This document shows positions 32,639 to 39,698 of a stretch of 64,000 nt of DNA, in pieces (position 1 is the stretch's first letter; each line of letters starts with the position of its first letter). The translations under genes were made by a program, and so were the position numbers. Source of the stretch: Rhizobium aethiopicum (GTDB lineage Bacteria > Pseudomonadota > Alphaproteobacteria > Rhizobiales > Rhizobiaceae); contig NZ_FMAJ01000015.1 in NCBI RefSeq assembly GCF_900094625.1, forward strand, positions 62,001 to 126,000, in the 5' to 3' direction. The notes below the pieces were generated by a model. That model was not told the DNA's origin and did no database searches. It saw nothing but the letters and a program-made list of their open reading frames with translations.

Positions 32639-32791
32639 GTGACGGGAATCCGTCTCAGCAGCGCCAATGCGGCGTGCGTCCGCTTCATCCAGTTGGAACG
32701 GATCGATCAGCTACAGGAGCGTTCTGCCGCCGCGGAGCGGTGGGCGAGATCGTGGAGCTTGCTGGATGGCCACTCAAGCGCAGGCGAGTGA
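32639..32791 (+). CDS. possible small ORF (50 aa)
   Basis: From GTG 32639 the frame gives 50 residues with protein-like composition (ACVRFIQLERIDQLQERSAA). It lies in the same frame as the previous gene, beginning ten codons after its TGA, and ends one base before the 3' end of the minus-strand nuclease-like gene. There is no strong ribosome site. It may be a separate small gene or the tail of a once longer protein. Confidence 0.3.
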   Translation: MTGIRLSSANAACVRFIQLERIDQLQERSAAAERWARSWSLLDGHSSAGE

Positions 32792-33520
32792 TCAGGAGAA
32801 ACTGATTTCTGCAATGAGAGGGAGGTGGTCCGAGGCGACCCTCGTCAGCCGGGTTTCCAGGACCGCCGCCCGTTTGACGATAAGGTCGTCGGTGACAAAG
32901 ATATGGTCGAGACGCATCAGTGGATAACGGGAGGGGAATGTCGCTTTCGGCGTCGCATTGCCTGCGAGCTGGGCGTCGGTCAATGACCGCGTGGCAAGCC
33001 GGTAGGTCGCCGATGACGGAATGGCGTTGAAATCGCCGCAGAGAATGCTTGGAACCGGTTCGTCCGAAGAGCCGTGCAGCCACCCGGAATTCAAGAGCGT
33101 CGTCATCTGCCGAATACGCTCGCGCCCTCGAAGGCCCAGATGTGTATTAACTACCAGCAGCTTCCTGCCGCCAACCAATATTTCGACGGACAACGCCCCT
33201 CTGGCTTCGCCGATGGACGGCAGCGGGCCGGCTTTGACCCTGCCGGTTGGCAACGCGGTGATAATCGCATCGCCATATTGCTCCTCGGCAATCGAGAGCG
33301 CCGGGTGAAAATGAGCCTGCATCTTTAGAAGCGAGGCGATCGCATGGGCCTGGTCGACGCCGCCGGTCCTACGCCTGAGGACGTCGACCTCCTGCAGTGC
33401 GATAATATCGGCTTCAGCCTCGGCAATGACGGAAGCGATCCGCCCGGGGTCGAGTTTCCGGTCGGTGCCGATGCAGCTATGCACATTATAGGTCAGGAGT
33501 TTGATCGATTTATCCGGCAT
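32792..33520 (-). CDS. endonuclease/exonuclease/phosphatase family protein, YbhP-like
   Basis: A 242-residue metal-dependent hydrolase of the EEP superfamily. Motifs in order: TYNVHSC (metal Asn), ALQEVD (metal Glu), VNTHLG, CGDFNA (catalytic Asp/Asn), LDHIFV and SDHLPL (catalytic Asp-His). No signal peptide. The close neighbours ybhN-like and clsB-like suggest it is the YbhP of the E. coli ybhP-clsB-ybhN group, whose substrate is not established. An EcfG-type promoter lies 55 bp upstream and is shared with the divergent ybhN-like gene. Confidence 0.85.
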   Translation of the reverse strand: MPDKSIKLLTYNVHSCIGTDRKLDPGRIASVIAEAEADIIALQEVDVLRRRTGGVDQAHAIASLLKMQAHFHPALSIAEEQYGDAIITALPTGRVKAGPLPSIGEARGALSVEILVGGRKLLVVNTHLGLRGRERIRQMTTLLNSGWLHGSSDEPVPSILCGDFNAIPSSATYRLATRSLTDAQLAGNATPKATFPSRYPLMRLDHIFVTDDLIVKRAAVLETRLTRVASDHLPLIAEISFS

Positions 33521-33572
33521 AGGCCCACTGAAGCTGATCTCCCCTCGAGAGGCAGGACTCGTTCTCCCGGAG

Positions 33573-33599
33573 GGAACACAGAACTCTTTTGATCGTTCC
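33573..33599. promoter_or_regulatory. two-way overlapping EcfG-type promoter
   Basis: The plus strand reads GGAAC-N16-CGTT (33573-33597) and the minus strand GGAAC-N16-TGTT (33575-33599), using the same 27 bp because GGAAC and GTTCC face each other. The plus copy serves the ybhN-like gene (start 33642) and the minus copy the EEP gene (start 33520). Confidence 0.68.
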
Positions 33600-33641
33600 A
33601 GATGATCGAGCCGTGGCGCTCACCTCGGAAACGGACAATCG

Positions 33642-34601
33642 ATGAGTCTGAAACGCATACTCCTGAATGGGCTGCTCGTTGCCGCACTTTGTATCGCGGG
33701 CTTTCTTCTCTATCGGATCTTCCGCCAGTACAGCATGGAGCAGATCGTCCAATCGGTCCGCAGCATACCTTTTGCAACCTTCTGCACCGCACTTCTCTTT
33801 GCGGCAGCGTCCTATCTGTGCCTGAGCTGTTTCGACTTCCTGGCGATCCGTTCTCTCGGAAAATCCTTGCCTTACCGGAAGGTCCTGCTCGCCTCTTTCA
33901 TCAGCCTGTCGCTCGGCCACAATATCGGATTTGCGGGGCTGAGCAGCGGCGCCTTCCGCTATCGCTTCTATTTCCGCTGGGGGCTGACGACGGAGGACGT
34001 GGCGAAGATTATCCTGTTTTGCGGCGTCACCGTCGGGCTCGGCCTTATCACACTCAGTGGCATTGCGCTGGTCGTCAATCCGGATGATGCCGCGCGGCTG
34101 CTGCAACTCGATGCGGCCAGAACCCGGCTCTTCGGCCTGTCGGCGCTGCTCGTTCCGGTCGTCTATGCAAGCCTCGCGTTCTTCATTCGCGGTAAGTTGC
34201 GGCTGTGGCGCTGGTCGTTTCAGCTGCCTCGGTTTCCGTTTGCGGTTGCCCAAGTCGGGGTAGGCACAATCAACTTCACGCTGGTTTCCGCTTGTTTGCA
34301 CCAGATGCTGTCTGTCTTCGGCGACCTCGCCTTCTTCAGGTCGGTCACGGCCTATGTGCTCGCTAATTCGGCAATCCTCGCAACGCATATTCCAGGGGGG
34401 CTCGGTGTGCTGGAGGCAACCGTTTCCTATGTCGTGCCGCAGCAGGCATCGATCGGGGCGTTGATTGCCTTCCGCTGCGCGTATTTCTTCATTCCGCTGG
34501 CACTCGGCGTGACGCTTCTCCTTGTCAGCGAAATCGTCTTCCGACGATCACGCCGCGCGGACGAAGAGGCGGACGAGCGCGCCGAGGCCCAGTCGGTGTA
34601 G
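33642..34601 (+). CDS. YbhN/UPF0104 (AglD-like) integral membrane protein
   Basis: 319 residues with about eight hydrophobic spans, of the UPF0104/lysylphosphatidylglycerol-synthase flippase-like family. Diagnostic stretches are SLGHNIGFAGLSSGAFRYRF near residue 90 and HIPGGLGVLEATVSY near residue 250. The E. coli homologue YbhN is co-located with cardiolipin synthase ClsB. The 3' end overlaps the convergent clsB-like gene by 54 bp. It is driven by the two-way EcfG-type promoter 45 bp upstream, so it is probably made under general stress. Confidence 0.88.
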   Translation: MSLKRILLNGLLVAALCIAGFLLYRIFRQYSMEQIVQSVRSIPFATFCTALLFAAASYLCLSCFDFLAIRSLGKSLPYRKVLLASFISLSLGHNIGFAGLSSGAFRYRFYFRWGLTTEDVAKIILFCGVTVGLGLITLSGIALVVNPDDAARLLQLDAARTRLFGLSALLVPVVYASLAFFIRGKLRLWRWSFQLPRFPFAVAQVGVGTINFTLVSACLHQMLSVFGDLAFFRSVTAYVLANSAILATHIPGGLGVLEATVSYVVPQQASIGALIAFRCAYFFIPLALGVTLLLVSEIVFRRSRRADEEADERAEAQSV

Positions 34602-36068
34602 GGGCAGGAAAGGCCGAGCCGGGTCGAAGATCGCGGTGCCGGTGATCGGCGAGATGCTGCCGGACAGCGCGACGGCGAATTCCCTGAGACCCCGCGGCCT
34701 GTCATTCAGCGCGTCGACCGCTGCGATGACTGAGCCGCTTTGTGCATAGGCCGCGGCAAAGGTCTCGGGAGCCACTCCGAGATATTCCGCCAGCAGGCGA
34801 TTGCGCAGGTCGGCGATTGCGTGACGATGCTCGCCGTTTTCAGCTTCGAACAGCAGATCGCATTCTGAATCAAGCCCTTCCGAGCGATTGTTAAGATTGG
34901 AAGAGCCGATGCGAACCAGCTCGTCGTCGGCGATCATCAGTTTGGAATGGATCAGCACCTCGACCTCGTTGTCCGCCTGCAATGGCGACCCAGGCTTTTT
35001 TCGCCCGGGCACGACGGGATAGTAGACCCGCAGGCGGTCGGCGCGATCGGCGCGTTTGAGGCGGCGGATGACACGGTCGCGATTGCTGCCCATGACGAGC
35101 TTTTCGATCAGCCCGTGAGAGCTGCGCGTGCAGATGGCGACGACCTCCGGTCCGTCTTCCTCTTGCAACCGAGCGGCGATGGCGTCGGCGACGCGGAAGG
35201 AGGCTAGATATTGGGCCTCGATATAGAGATGACGCCGGGCGCGGGCGATGATGTCAAGGGTTGAGGCAATGCCGTCGCCGATTCCGGGGCGCCAGGTGGT
35301 GGCTGGCTCAGTCAGGGCGAAAGCGACAGGGATCTCCCGCAGCGAGACCGAAAGATCGTCCGGCCAGGCGAAGGGCATGCTCGCGGCAAGCGGCAGATGC
35401 TTTTCGCCGGTGGCGTTTTCCCAGCGCCGCCTGGCAATGTCACCGATCAGCCGGGCGGCATCACCCGTCACCATCGCCTGCACGTCGTGCAGCGGATCGT
35501 AGGGGGTCCCCTCGGGGTCGCGCCGCAGCCTGTCCTTGGGGCGATGCCGCCTGGTATCCCATCGCCGCGACGTCAGGTCTATGCCGCCGATAAAGGCGAC
35601 CGCGTCATCGATGCAGACGAGTTTTTGATGATGACAGCCGCGGATCGCGCCCTGTAGGTCGAAACGCAGATCGATCCTGGCATTCCTGGGGAAATTCTTC
35701 TTCCGAAGCAGATCAATCGATTTGTCCGAATAAATCGGCCCGAGCGCCCAAATAAGGATGCGTATTTCAAGCTCGGGGTTTTCCGCTGCCAGCGCATGCA
35801 GCAGGTCGGCCAAGGTTTCTTCAGACTTTTCAGGCTCCATCCGAATATTAGGGTGGAAGTCCCATCCAACGATCCACACGCTGCGGCGGGCCTGTCGCAA
35901 AGCCCGCGAGACTTCTGCAAAATATTTGTTGCCATTGATCAAGAAAGCGGCTTTTTCCGCGCGTCCATGCAGCCGCAATGCCGTGCTTCCCTCTTTTTCG
36001 TCGCTTGGATGTTGCGCTTTTGTTCGTGTCAGGTACGGTTGATTGGATATGCTTTCGAATGCGGTCAT
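34548..36068 (-). CDS. phospholipase D family protein, ClsB-like cardiolipin synthase
   Basis: 506 residues with two HKD motifs, HQKLVCID (about 147-154) and HSKLMIAD near residue 395 followed by GSSNLNNRS, typical of phosphatidyl-transferring PLD enzymes. The early motif RRSVWIVGWDF is common in ClsB-type proteins. No clear N-terminal membrane span, as in ClsB and unlike ClsA. I chose ATG 36068 (GAGG five bases upstream) over 36113, because the perfect EcfG-type promoter at 36097-36121 would lie inside the longer version. Product may be cardiolipin or another phospholipid. Confidence 0.85.
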   Translation of the reverse strand: MTAFESISNQPYLTRTKAQHPSDEKEGSTALRLHGRAEKAAFLINGNKYFAEVSRALRQARRSVWIVGWDFHPNIRMEPEKSEETLADLLHALAAENPELEIRILIWALGPIYSDKSIDLLRKKNFPRNARIDLRFDLQGAIRGCHHQKLVCIDDAVAFIGGIDLTSRRWDTRRHRPKDRLRRDPEGTPYDPLHDVQAMVTGDAARLIGDIARRRWENATGEKHLPLAASMPFAWPDDLSVSLREIPVAFALTEPATTWRPGIGDGIASTLDIIARARRHLYIEAQYLASFRVADAIAARLQEEDGPEVVAICTRSSHGLIEKLVMGSNRDRVIRRLKRADRADRLRVYYPVVPGRKKPGSPLQADNEVEVLIHSKLMIADDELVRIGSSNLNNRSEGLDSECDLLFEAENGEHRHAIADLRNRLLAEYLGVAPETFAAAYAQSGSVIAAVDALNDRPRGLREFAVALSGSISPITGTAIFDPARPFLPLHRLGLGALVRLFVRAA

Positions 36069-36096
36069 GTTTGCCTCGGCCGTTTGACTGAAAGCA

Positions 36097-36121
36097 AACG
36101 CCTGGAATTTCACAGGGTTCC
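36097..36121 (-). promoter_or_regulatory. EcfG-type promoter, exact consensus
   Basis: Minus strand GGAAC-N16-CGTT, with the -10 element 29 bp before the clsB-like start at 36068. This also argues for the shorter gene start. Confidence 0.72.
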
Positions 36122-36170
36122 CGATCGATCAGCGCTCCGGCGTCCTGTGTGCACGATATAAGGAAACAGG

Positions 36171-37421
36171 ATGTCACAACGAGCAGGCAGCGCCGACCTT
36201 CCCCTTCACGGGGGACGCGTGCCGCATTGGCTCGGCGACCGGATGACGCGGCTGGGAACGCTGATCACCGAGGCAATCATCCATCACTACGGTCGCGACG
36301 AATTCCTGCGCCGGCTCGCCCACCCTTTCTGGTTCCAGTCCTTCGGCGCGGTCATGGGCATGGACTGGCATTCCTCCGGGATCACGACCAGCGTTCTCGG
36401 TGCGCTGAAGCGAGGGCTGAAGCCGCGCGCTGGCGAACTGGGCCTGCATGTCTGCGGCGGCCGAGGCACGCATTCGCGCAAGACCCCGCAGGAGCTCGTT
36501 TCGATCGGCGAACGCGTCGGCCTCGACGGGGAGGGGCTGGCGACGACGAGCCGCCTCATCGCCAAGGTCGACAGCGCCGCGCTTCAGGATGGCTTCGACC
36601 TTTATCTCCACGGCTTCATCGTCGCCGATGACGGTCATTGGGTGGTGGTGCAGCAGGGCATGAACGGCGACCGGCGGCAGGCCCGGCGCTATCACTGGCT
36701 CTCCGAAGGGCTGGAAAGCTTCGTCGACTCGCCGCATGCGGCAATCGAAGGCAGGAGCCAGGGTGAGATCGTCAATCTCGCCGATAAACGCGCCGAGCGC
36801 TCGCGGCGTGGCCAGCTCGACCTTCTGGCAACGCTGGGCCCCGACCGGATCGTTCGAGAAGCCGCGGCACTGCTGCGCGCCGAAGAGCCGGCGCCCGAAC
36901 CCGCCGAACAGCCGCTGCTGCCGCATCTCATCATGCCCGCCCATCACGATGTGCGGGAGAGCGACGTGAACATGCGCCGCCTGCACGGAAATCTGGCTGC
37001 CGCGGTTGACCGCGGGCCGACGGATTTCCAGGAACTGCTGCTCGTTCCCGGCGTCGGCGCCCGGACGGTGAAGGCGCTGGCGATGGTGGCTGAGGTCGTG
37101 CACGGCGCGCCCTGTCGTTTTTCCGATCCGGCGCGCTTCTCCATCGCGCACGGCGGCAAGGACCGCCATCCGTTCCCGGTGCCGCTCAAGGTCTATGACG
37201 AGACGATCGGGGTGATGAAGTCGGCCGTGCGCAAGGGCAAGCTCGGACGTGAGGAGGAGTTGCAGGCGCTGAAGCGCCTGGACGAGCAATCCCGGCAGAT
37301 GGAGCGCTACGTCACCGGCCCCGACCTCAAGGAGATCATCGCCGGCGAATTTCGCCAATCCGCCGATTTCGGCGGCCGCAGCGTCTTCGGCTGGGAGCCG
37401 CCTGCGGCGGCTGACGATTAG
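36171..37421 (+). CDS. DUF763 domain protein
   Basis: 416 residues matching the DUF763 family, which begins near the N-terminus with DLPLHGGRVPHWLGDRM and continues ELGLHVCGGRGTHSRKTPQE. Near residue 290 is a helix-hairpin-helix-like LLLVPGVGARTVKALAMVAE, which suggests DNA or RNA contact. The biochemical role of DUF763 is not known to me. AAGGAAAC precedes the ATG. It is divergent from the clsB-like gene and converges on the DMT transporter gene 3 bp away; I see no operon partner. Confidence 0.85.
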   Translation: MSQRAGSADLPLHGGRVPHWLGDRMTRLGTLITEAIIHHYGRDEFLRRLAHPFWFQSFGAVMGMDWHSSGITTSVLGALKRGLKPRAGELGLHVCGGRGTHSRKTPQELVSIGERVGLDGEGLATTSRLIAKVDSAALQDGFDLYLHGFIVADDGHWVVVQQGMNGDRRQARRYHWLSEGLESFVDSPHAAIEGRSQGEIVNLADKRAERSRRGQLDLLATLGPDRIVREAAALLRAEEPAPEPAEQPLLPHLIMPAHHDVRESDVNMRRLHGNLAAAVDRGPTDFQELLLVPGVGARTVKALAMVAEVVHGAPCRFSDPARFSIAHGGKDRHPFPVPLKVYDETIGVMKSAVRKGKLGREEELQALKRLDEQSRQMERYVTGPDLKEIIAGEFRQSADFGGRSVFGWEPPAAADD

Positions 37422-37424
37422 CTT

Positions 37425-38342
37425 TCAATGGCCGTCGGGCGGGACGGCTTCGGCCGGAACCGTGTCCTTCAGGTTCTTCCGGTGGAAGATGAAAAGGCCG
37501 GCAAAGACGATGATTGCGGCGCCGATCACGATCTGGGTGTCGGGAATATCATTGAAGAAGATGTAGCCCAGCACGATCGCCCAGAGCAGCAGCGTATATT
37601 GCAGCGGCGCCAGCAGCGATGCCGGCGCGAGCTTGAGCGAGCGGGTGATCAGCAGATGCGCGCAGGTGGCGACGATGCCGAGCAGCAGCATGCCGGCCCA
37701 ATCGACGGATGTTGCCGGCTGCCAGTTGCCGATGCTGAGTATGATGCCTGTCAGGAGTGCGGCGACCGTCTGCCAGGTTACCAGCGTCGTGTCGCTGGTC
37801 GAGCGCAGGTACCGGCTCATCACCAGTGACAGCGCAAAGGAAAAGCTGCCGGCGAGGCCGAAGAGCGACGGAAGCGACAGCATCGCCGTCGACGGACGCA
37901 GCGCGATGACGACGCCGGCGAAGCCGACCAGAACGGCGAGCCAACGGCGCCAGCCGATCTTTTCCCCGAGAAAGAAATGCGAGAGCGCCGCAATGTAGAT
38001 CGGCCCGGCCATGTAGAAGGTCATGACGTCGGCGAGCGGCAGATAGGCGACGGCGGCGTAGAAAAGCGCGACATCGGCCGTCGCCATGACGACCCGCATG
38101 CAGTGCAAGCCTTTCTGCTCGACGCGGAAGAGGGCCAGCGGCCCTTGCCGTAGGATCATCGGCCCGAGCACGATGAAGGCGCCCACCGAACGGATCACCA
38201 ATACCTGACCGACGGCGAAGCTCGCCATCAACCACTTGCCCATAGCATCGTTGAGCGCAAACAGGAGATCGCCAAGCAGCATCAGCACAACGCCCGTCAC
38301 GATCAGGTTTCCGGCATTGGCAGCGGCCGTGGTGGTCTTCAT
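37425..38342 (-). CDS. DMT-superfamily (EamA) transporter
   Basis: 305 residues with ten hydrophobic spans in two EamA repeats (about 15-140 and 160-290). Typical marks are a loop FFLGEKIGWRRW after the first half and HRKNLKD at the C-terminus. Members export amino acids, nucleosides or metabolites; the substrate here is unknown. ATG 38342 has AAGGA eight bases upstream; starts further up (38351, 38423) would read through a terminator hairpin. Its leader contains that hairpin directly before the ribosome site, so expression may be attenuated. Confidence 0.85.
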   Translation of the reverse strand: MKTTTAAANAGNLIVTGVVLMLLGDLLFALNDAMGKWLMASFAVGQVLVIRSVGAFIVLGPMILRQGPLALFRVEQKGLHCMRVVMATADVALFYAAVAYLPLADVMTFYMAGPIYIAALSHFFLGEKIGWRRWLAVLVGFAGVVIALRPSTAMLSLPSLFGLAGSFSFALSLVMSRYLRSTSDTTLVTWQTVAALLTGIILSIGNWQPATSVDWAGMLLLGIVATCAHLLITRSLKLAPASLLAPLQYTLLLWAIVLGYIFFNDIPDTQIVIGAAIIVFAGLFIFHRKNLKDTVPAEAVPPDGH

Positions 38343-38355
38343 CTCTCGCATCCTT

Positions 38356-38382
38356 AAAAAAAACGGCCGCGCATGCGCGGCC
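38356..38382 (-). terminator. intrinsic terminator in the leader of the DMT transporter gene
   Basis: On the minus strand a perfect 18-base palindrome, GGCCGCGCATGCGCGGCC (38365-38382), is followed by G and eight T residues, the form of a Rho-independent terminator, ending about 14 bp before the start codon. There is no minus-strand gene upstream to terminate, so it acts within the leader of the transporter gene. Confidence 0.6.
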
Positions 38383-38442
38383 AAGTGCGGCTTCGGTCTT
38401 AACGCCGCCGATGTCAAGCGCACCAGGCGACGCCTTGAGATC

Positions 38443-38456
38443 TGAAATATATTTCA
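38443..38456. promoter_or_regulatory. perfect 14-bp palindrome, candidate SorC-family operator
   Basis: TGAAATATATTTCA is an exact palindrome located 15 bp before the -35 box of the sugar locus. SorC/DeoR-type regulators bind palindromes with TGAA-type half sites, and such a regulator is encoded at 42263. The site is seen; the protein match is inferred. Confidence 0.45.
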
Positions 38457-38470
38457 TTGTATGAATTATA

Positions 38471-38499
38471 TTGACATATGTTTGCTGTTGCGATTAGCT
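38471..38499 (+). promoter_or_regulatory. sigma70-type promoter for the sugar locus
   Basis: TTGACA at 38471-38476 and TTAGCT at 38494-38499 with 17 bp spacing. The -35 is a full match and the -10 is moderate. It is followed by a leader of about 100 bases containing an ACCGGA/TCCGGT dyad (38506-38531). Confidence 0.42.
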
Positions 38500-38604
38500 C
38501 TCCATACCGGACTTCGAGGAGGAACTCCGGTCTTCAATGGATCATCGGCAGCCGCTCGGCCGCCGCCGGATATTTGGGAGGGGCTTCGGCCTCGAGGAGG
38601 AAAC

Positions 38605-39633
38605 TTGCGCAAATTTCTAACCACGACCGCATTGGCAGTCCTTGCATCGACACTTTTCGCCGGCGGAGCCAGCGCGGGGACGGAAAACCCGTTCCGCTGC
38701 AAGCCGGGTGAGAAATACGTCATGAATGTCATGGTTTCGGGTGTCGAATATTGGTTCCCGGTCTATGAAATGTTCAAACAGGCCGGTCAGCAGCTCGGTT
38801 GCGAGACCGCCTATACCGGCACGCCGGAATATGACGTCAACAAGCAGATCGCCACCTTCGATCAGGCGCTGGCCCAGAACCCGGCTGGCATCCTCGTTCA
38901 TCCGATGAACTCCGACCCGTTCATCGAACCGATCAATCGGGCTATCGACCAGGGCACGGCGGTCGTCACCTTTGCGGCCGACGCACCGCTTTCCAAGCGC
39001 ATCTCATTCGTCACGTCGGACAATACCCGCGAAGGGACCTATGCCGCCGACGCGATTGCCGAAAAGATGGGCGGCAAGGGTGAATATGCGGTTCTTGAAA
39101 ATCCCGGCCAGGACAATCACGACAAGCGTATCGCCGCCTTCATCGCCCGCATGGAGGAAAAATATCCGGACATGAAGCTGGTCGGCCGCGCGGCGTCCAA
39201 CCAGGACCCGAACAAGGCCTATCAGGGCCTGATGAGCCTGGTGCAGGCCCATCCGAACCTTGGCGCCGTCTTCATGCCGGAGGCGAATTCGGCAATCGGC
39301 GCTGCCCAGGCCAATAAGGAAAGCGGCGGCAAGATCCTCGTCATGTGCGCCGACGTCAACGCCAATATTCTCGACATGATTAAGGCAGGCGAGGTGTTCG
39401 GCTCGATCAATCCGAACCAGGGCATGCAGGGTTACATGGGCTTCATGCTCCTGTGGCTTGCCAAACATCCGGAGCTGATCGATCCGATGAATGACGCCAA
39501 GCGCGTCGGCTTCAACCCAATGAGTATTCCCTTCGTCGACAACGGACTGTCGATCGTCACGGCCAGCAATGCCGATGACTTCTATTGGGACAAGTATCTG
39601 AAGCGGCGGGGCACCAAAGGCATCGAGGAGTAG
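38605..39633 (+). CDS. sugar ABC transporter periplasmic binding protein (Peripla_BP_4 family)
   Basis: 342 residues with a Sec signal peptide (MRKFLTTTALAVLASTLFAG, cut after ASAG). The mature protein is a type I periplasmic binding protein of the RbsB/LsrB kind (FDQALAQNPAGILVHPMNSD, DQGTAVVTFAADAP). The start is TTG at 38605 with GAGGAGG five bases upstream; the frame is open back to 38461, but that part is the leader. A hairpin lies between it and the ATPase gene. It is the first gene of a nine-gene locus; ligand unknown (sugar, polyol or AI-2-like). Confidence 0.88.
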   Translation: MRKFLTTTALAVLASTLFAGGASAGTENPFRCKPGEKYVMNVMVSGVEYWFPVYEMFKQAGQQLGCETAYTGTPEYDVNKQIATFDQALAQNPAGILVHPMNSDPFIEPINRAIDQGTAVVTFAADAPLSKRISFVTSDNTREGTYAADAIAEKMGGKGEYAVLENPGQDNHDKRIAAFIARMEEKYPDMKLVGRAASNQDPNKAYQGLMSLVQAHPNLGAVFMPEANSAIGAAQANKESGGKILVMCADVNANILDMIKAGEVFGSINPNQGMQGYMGFMLLWLAKHPELIDPMNDAKRVGFNPMSIPFVDNGLSIVTASNADDFYWDKYLKRRGTKGIEE

Positions 39634-39645
39634 GTCTTTGTGCCG

Positions 39646-39674
39646 GCTGTCCGGGGCAGGAAACTCCGGACAGC
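39646..39674 (+). promoter_or_regulatory. intercistronic hairpin after the binding-protein gene
   Basis: GCTGTCCGG and CCGGACAGC form a perfect 9-bp stem with an 11-base loop, with no T-run. Such stems after binding-protein genes often stabilise that part of the mRNA so more binding protein than transporter is made. Confidence 0.5.
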
Positions 39675-39698
39675 TACCGTGAGCGTGAGGAGGAGAGG

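Noticed and set aside
26844..32791. Prophage or integrated element as the source of the small-gene cluster
   Set aside because: No integrase, attachment repeats, tRNA edge or phage structural genes were seen, and the stress-type promoters argue for resident genes.
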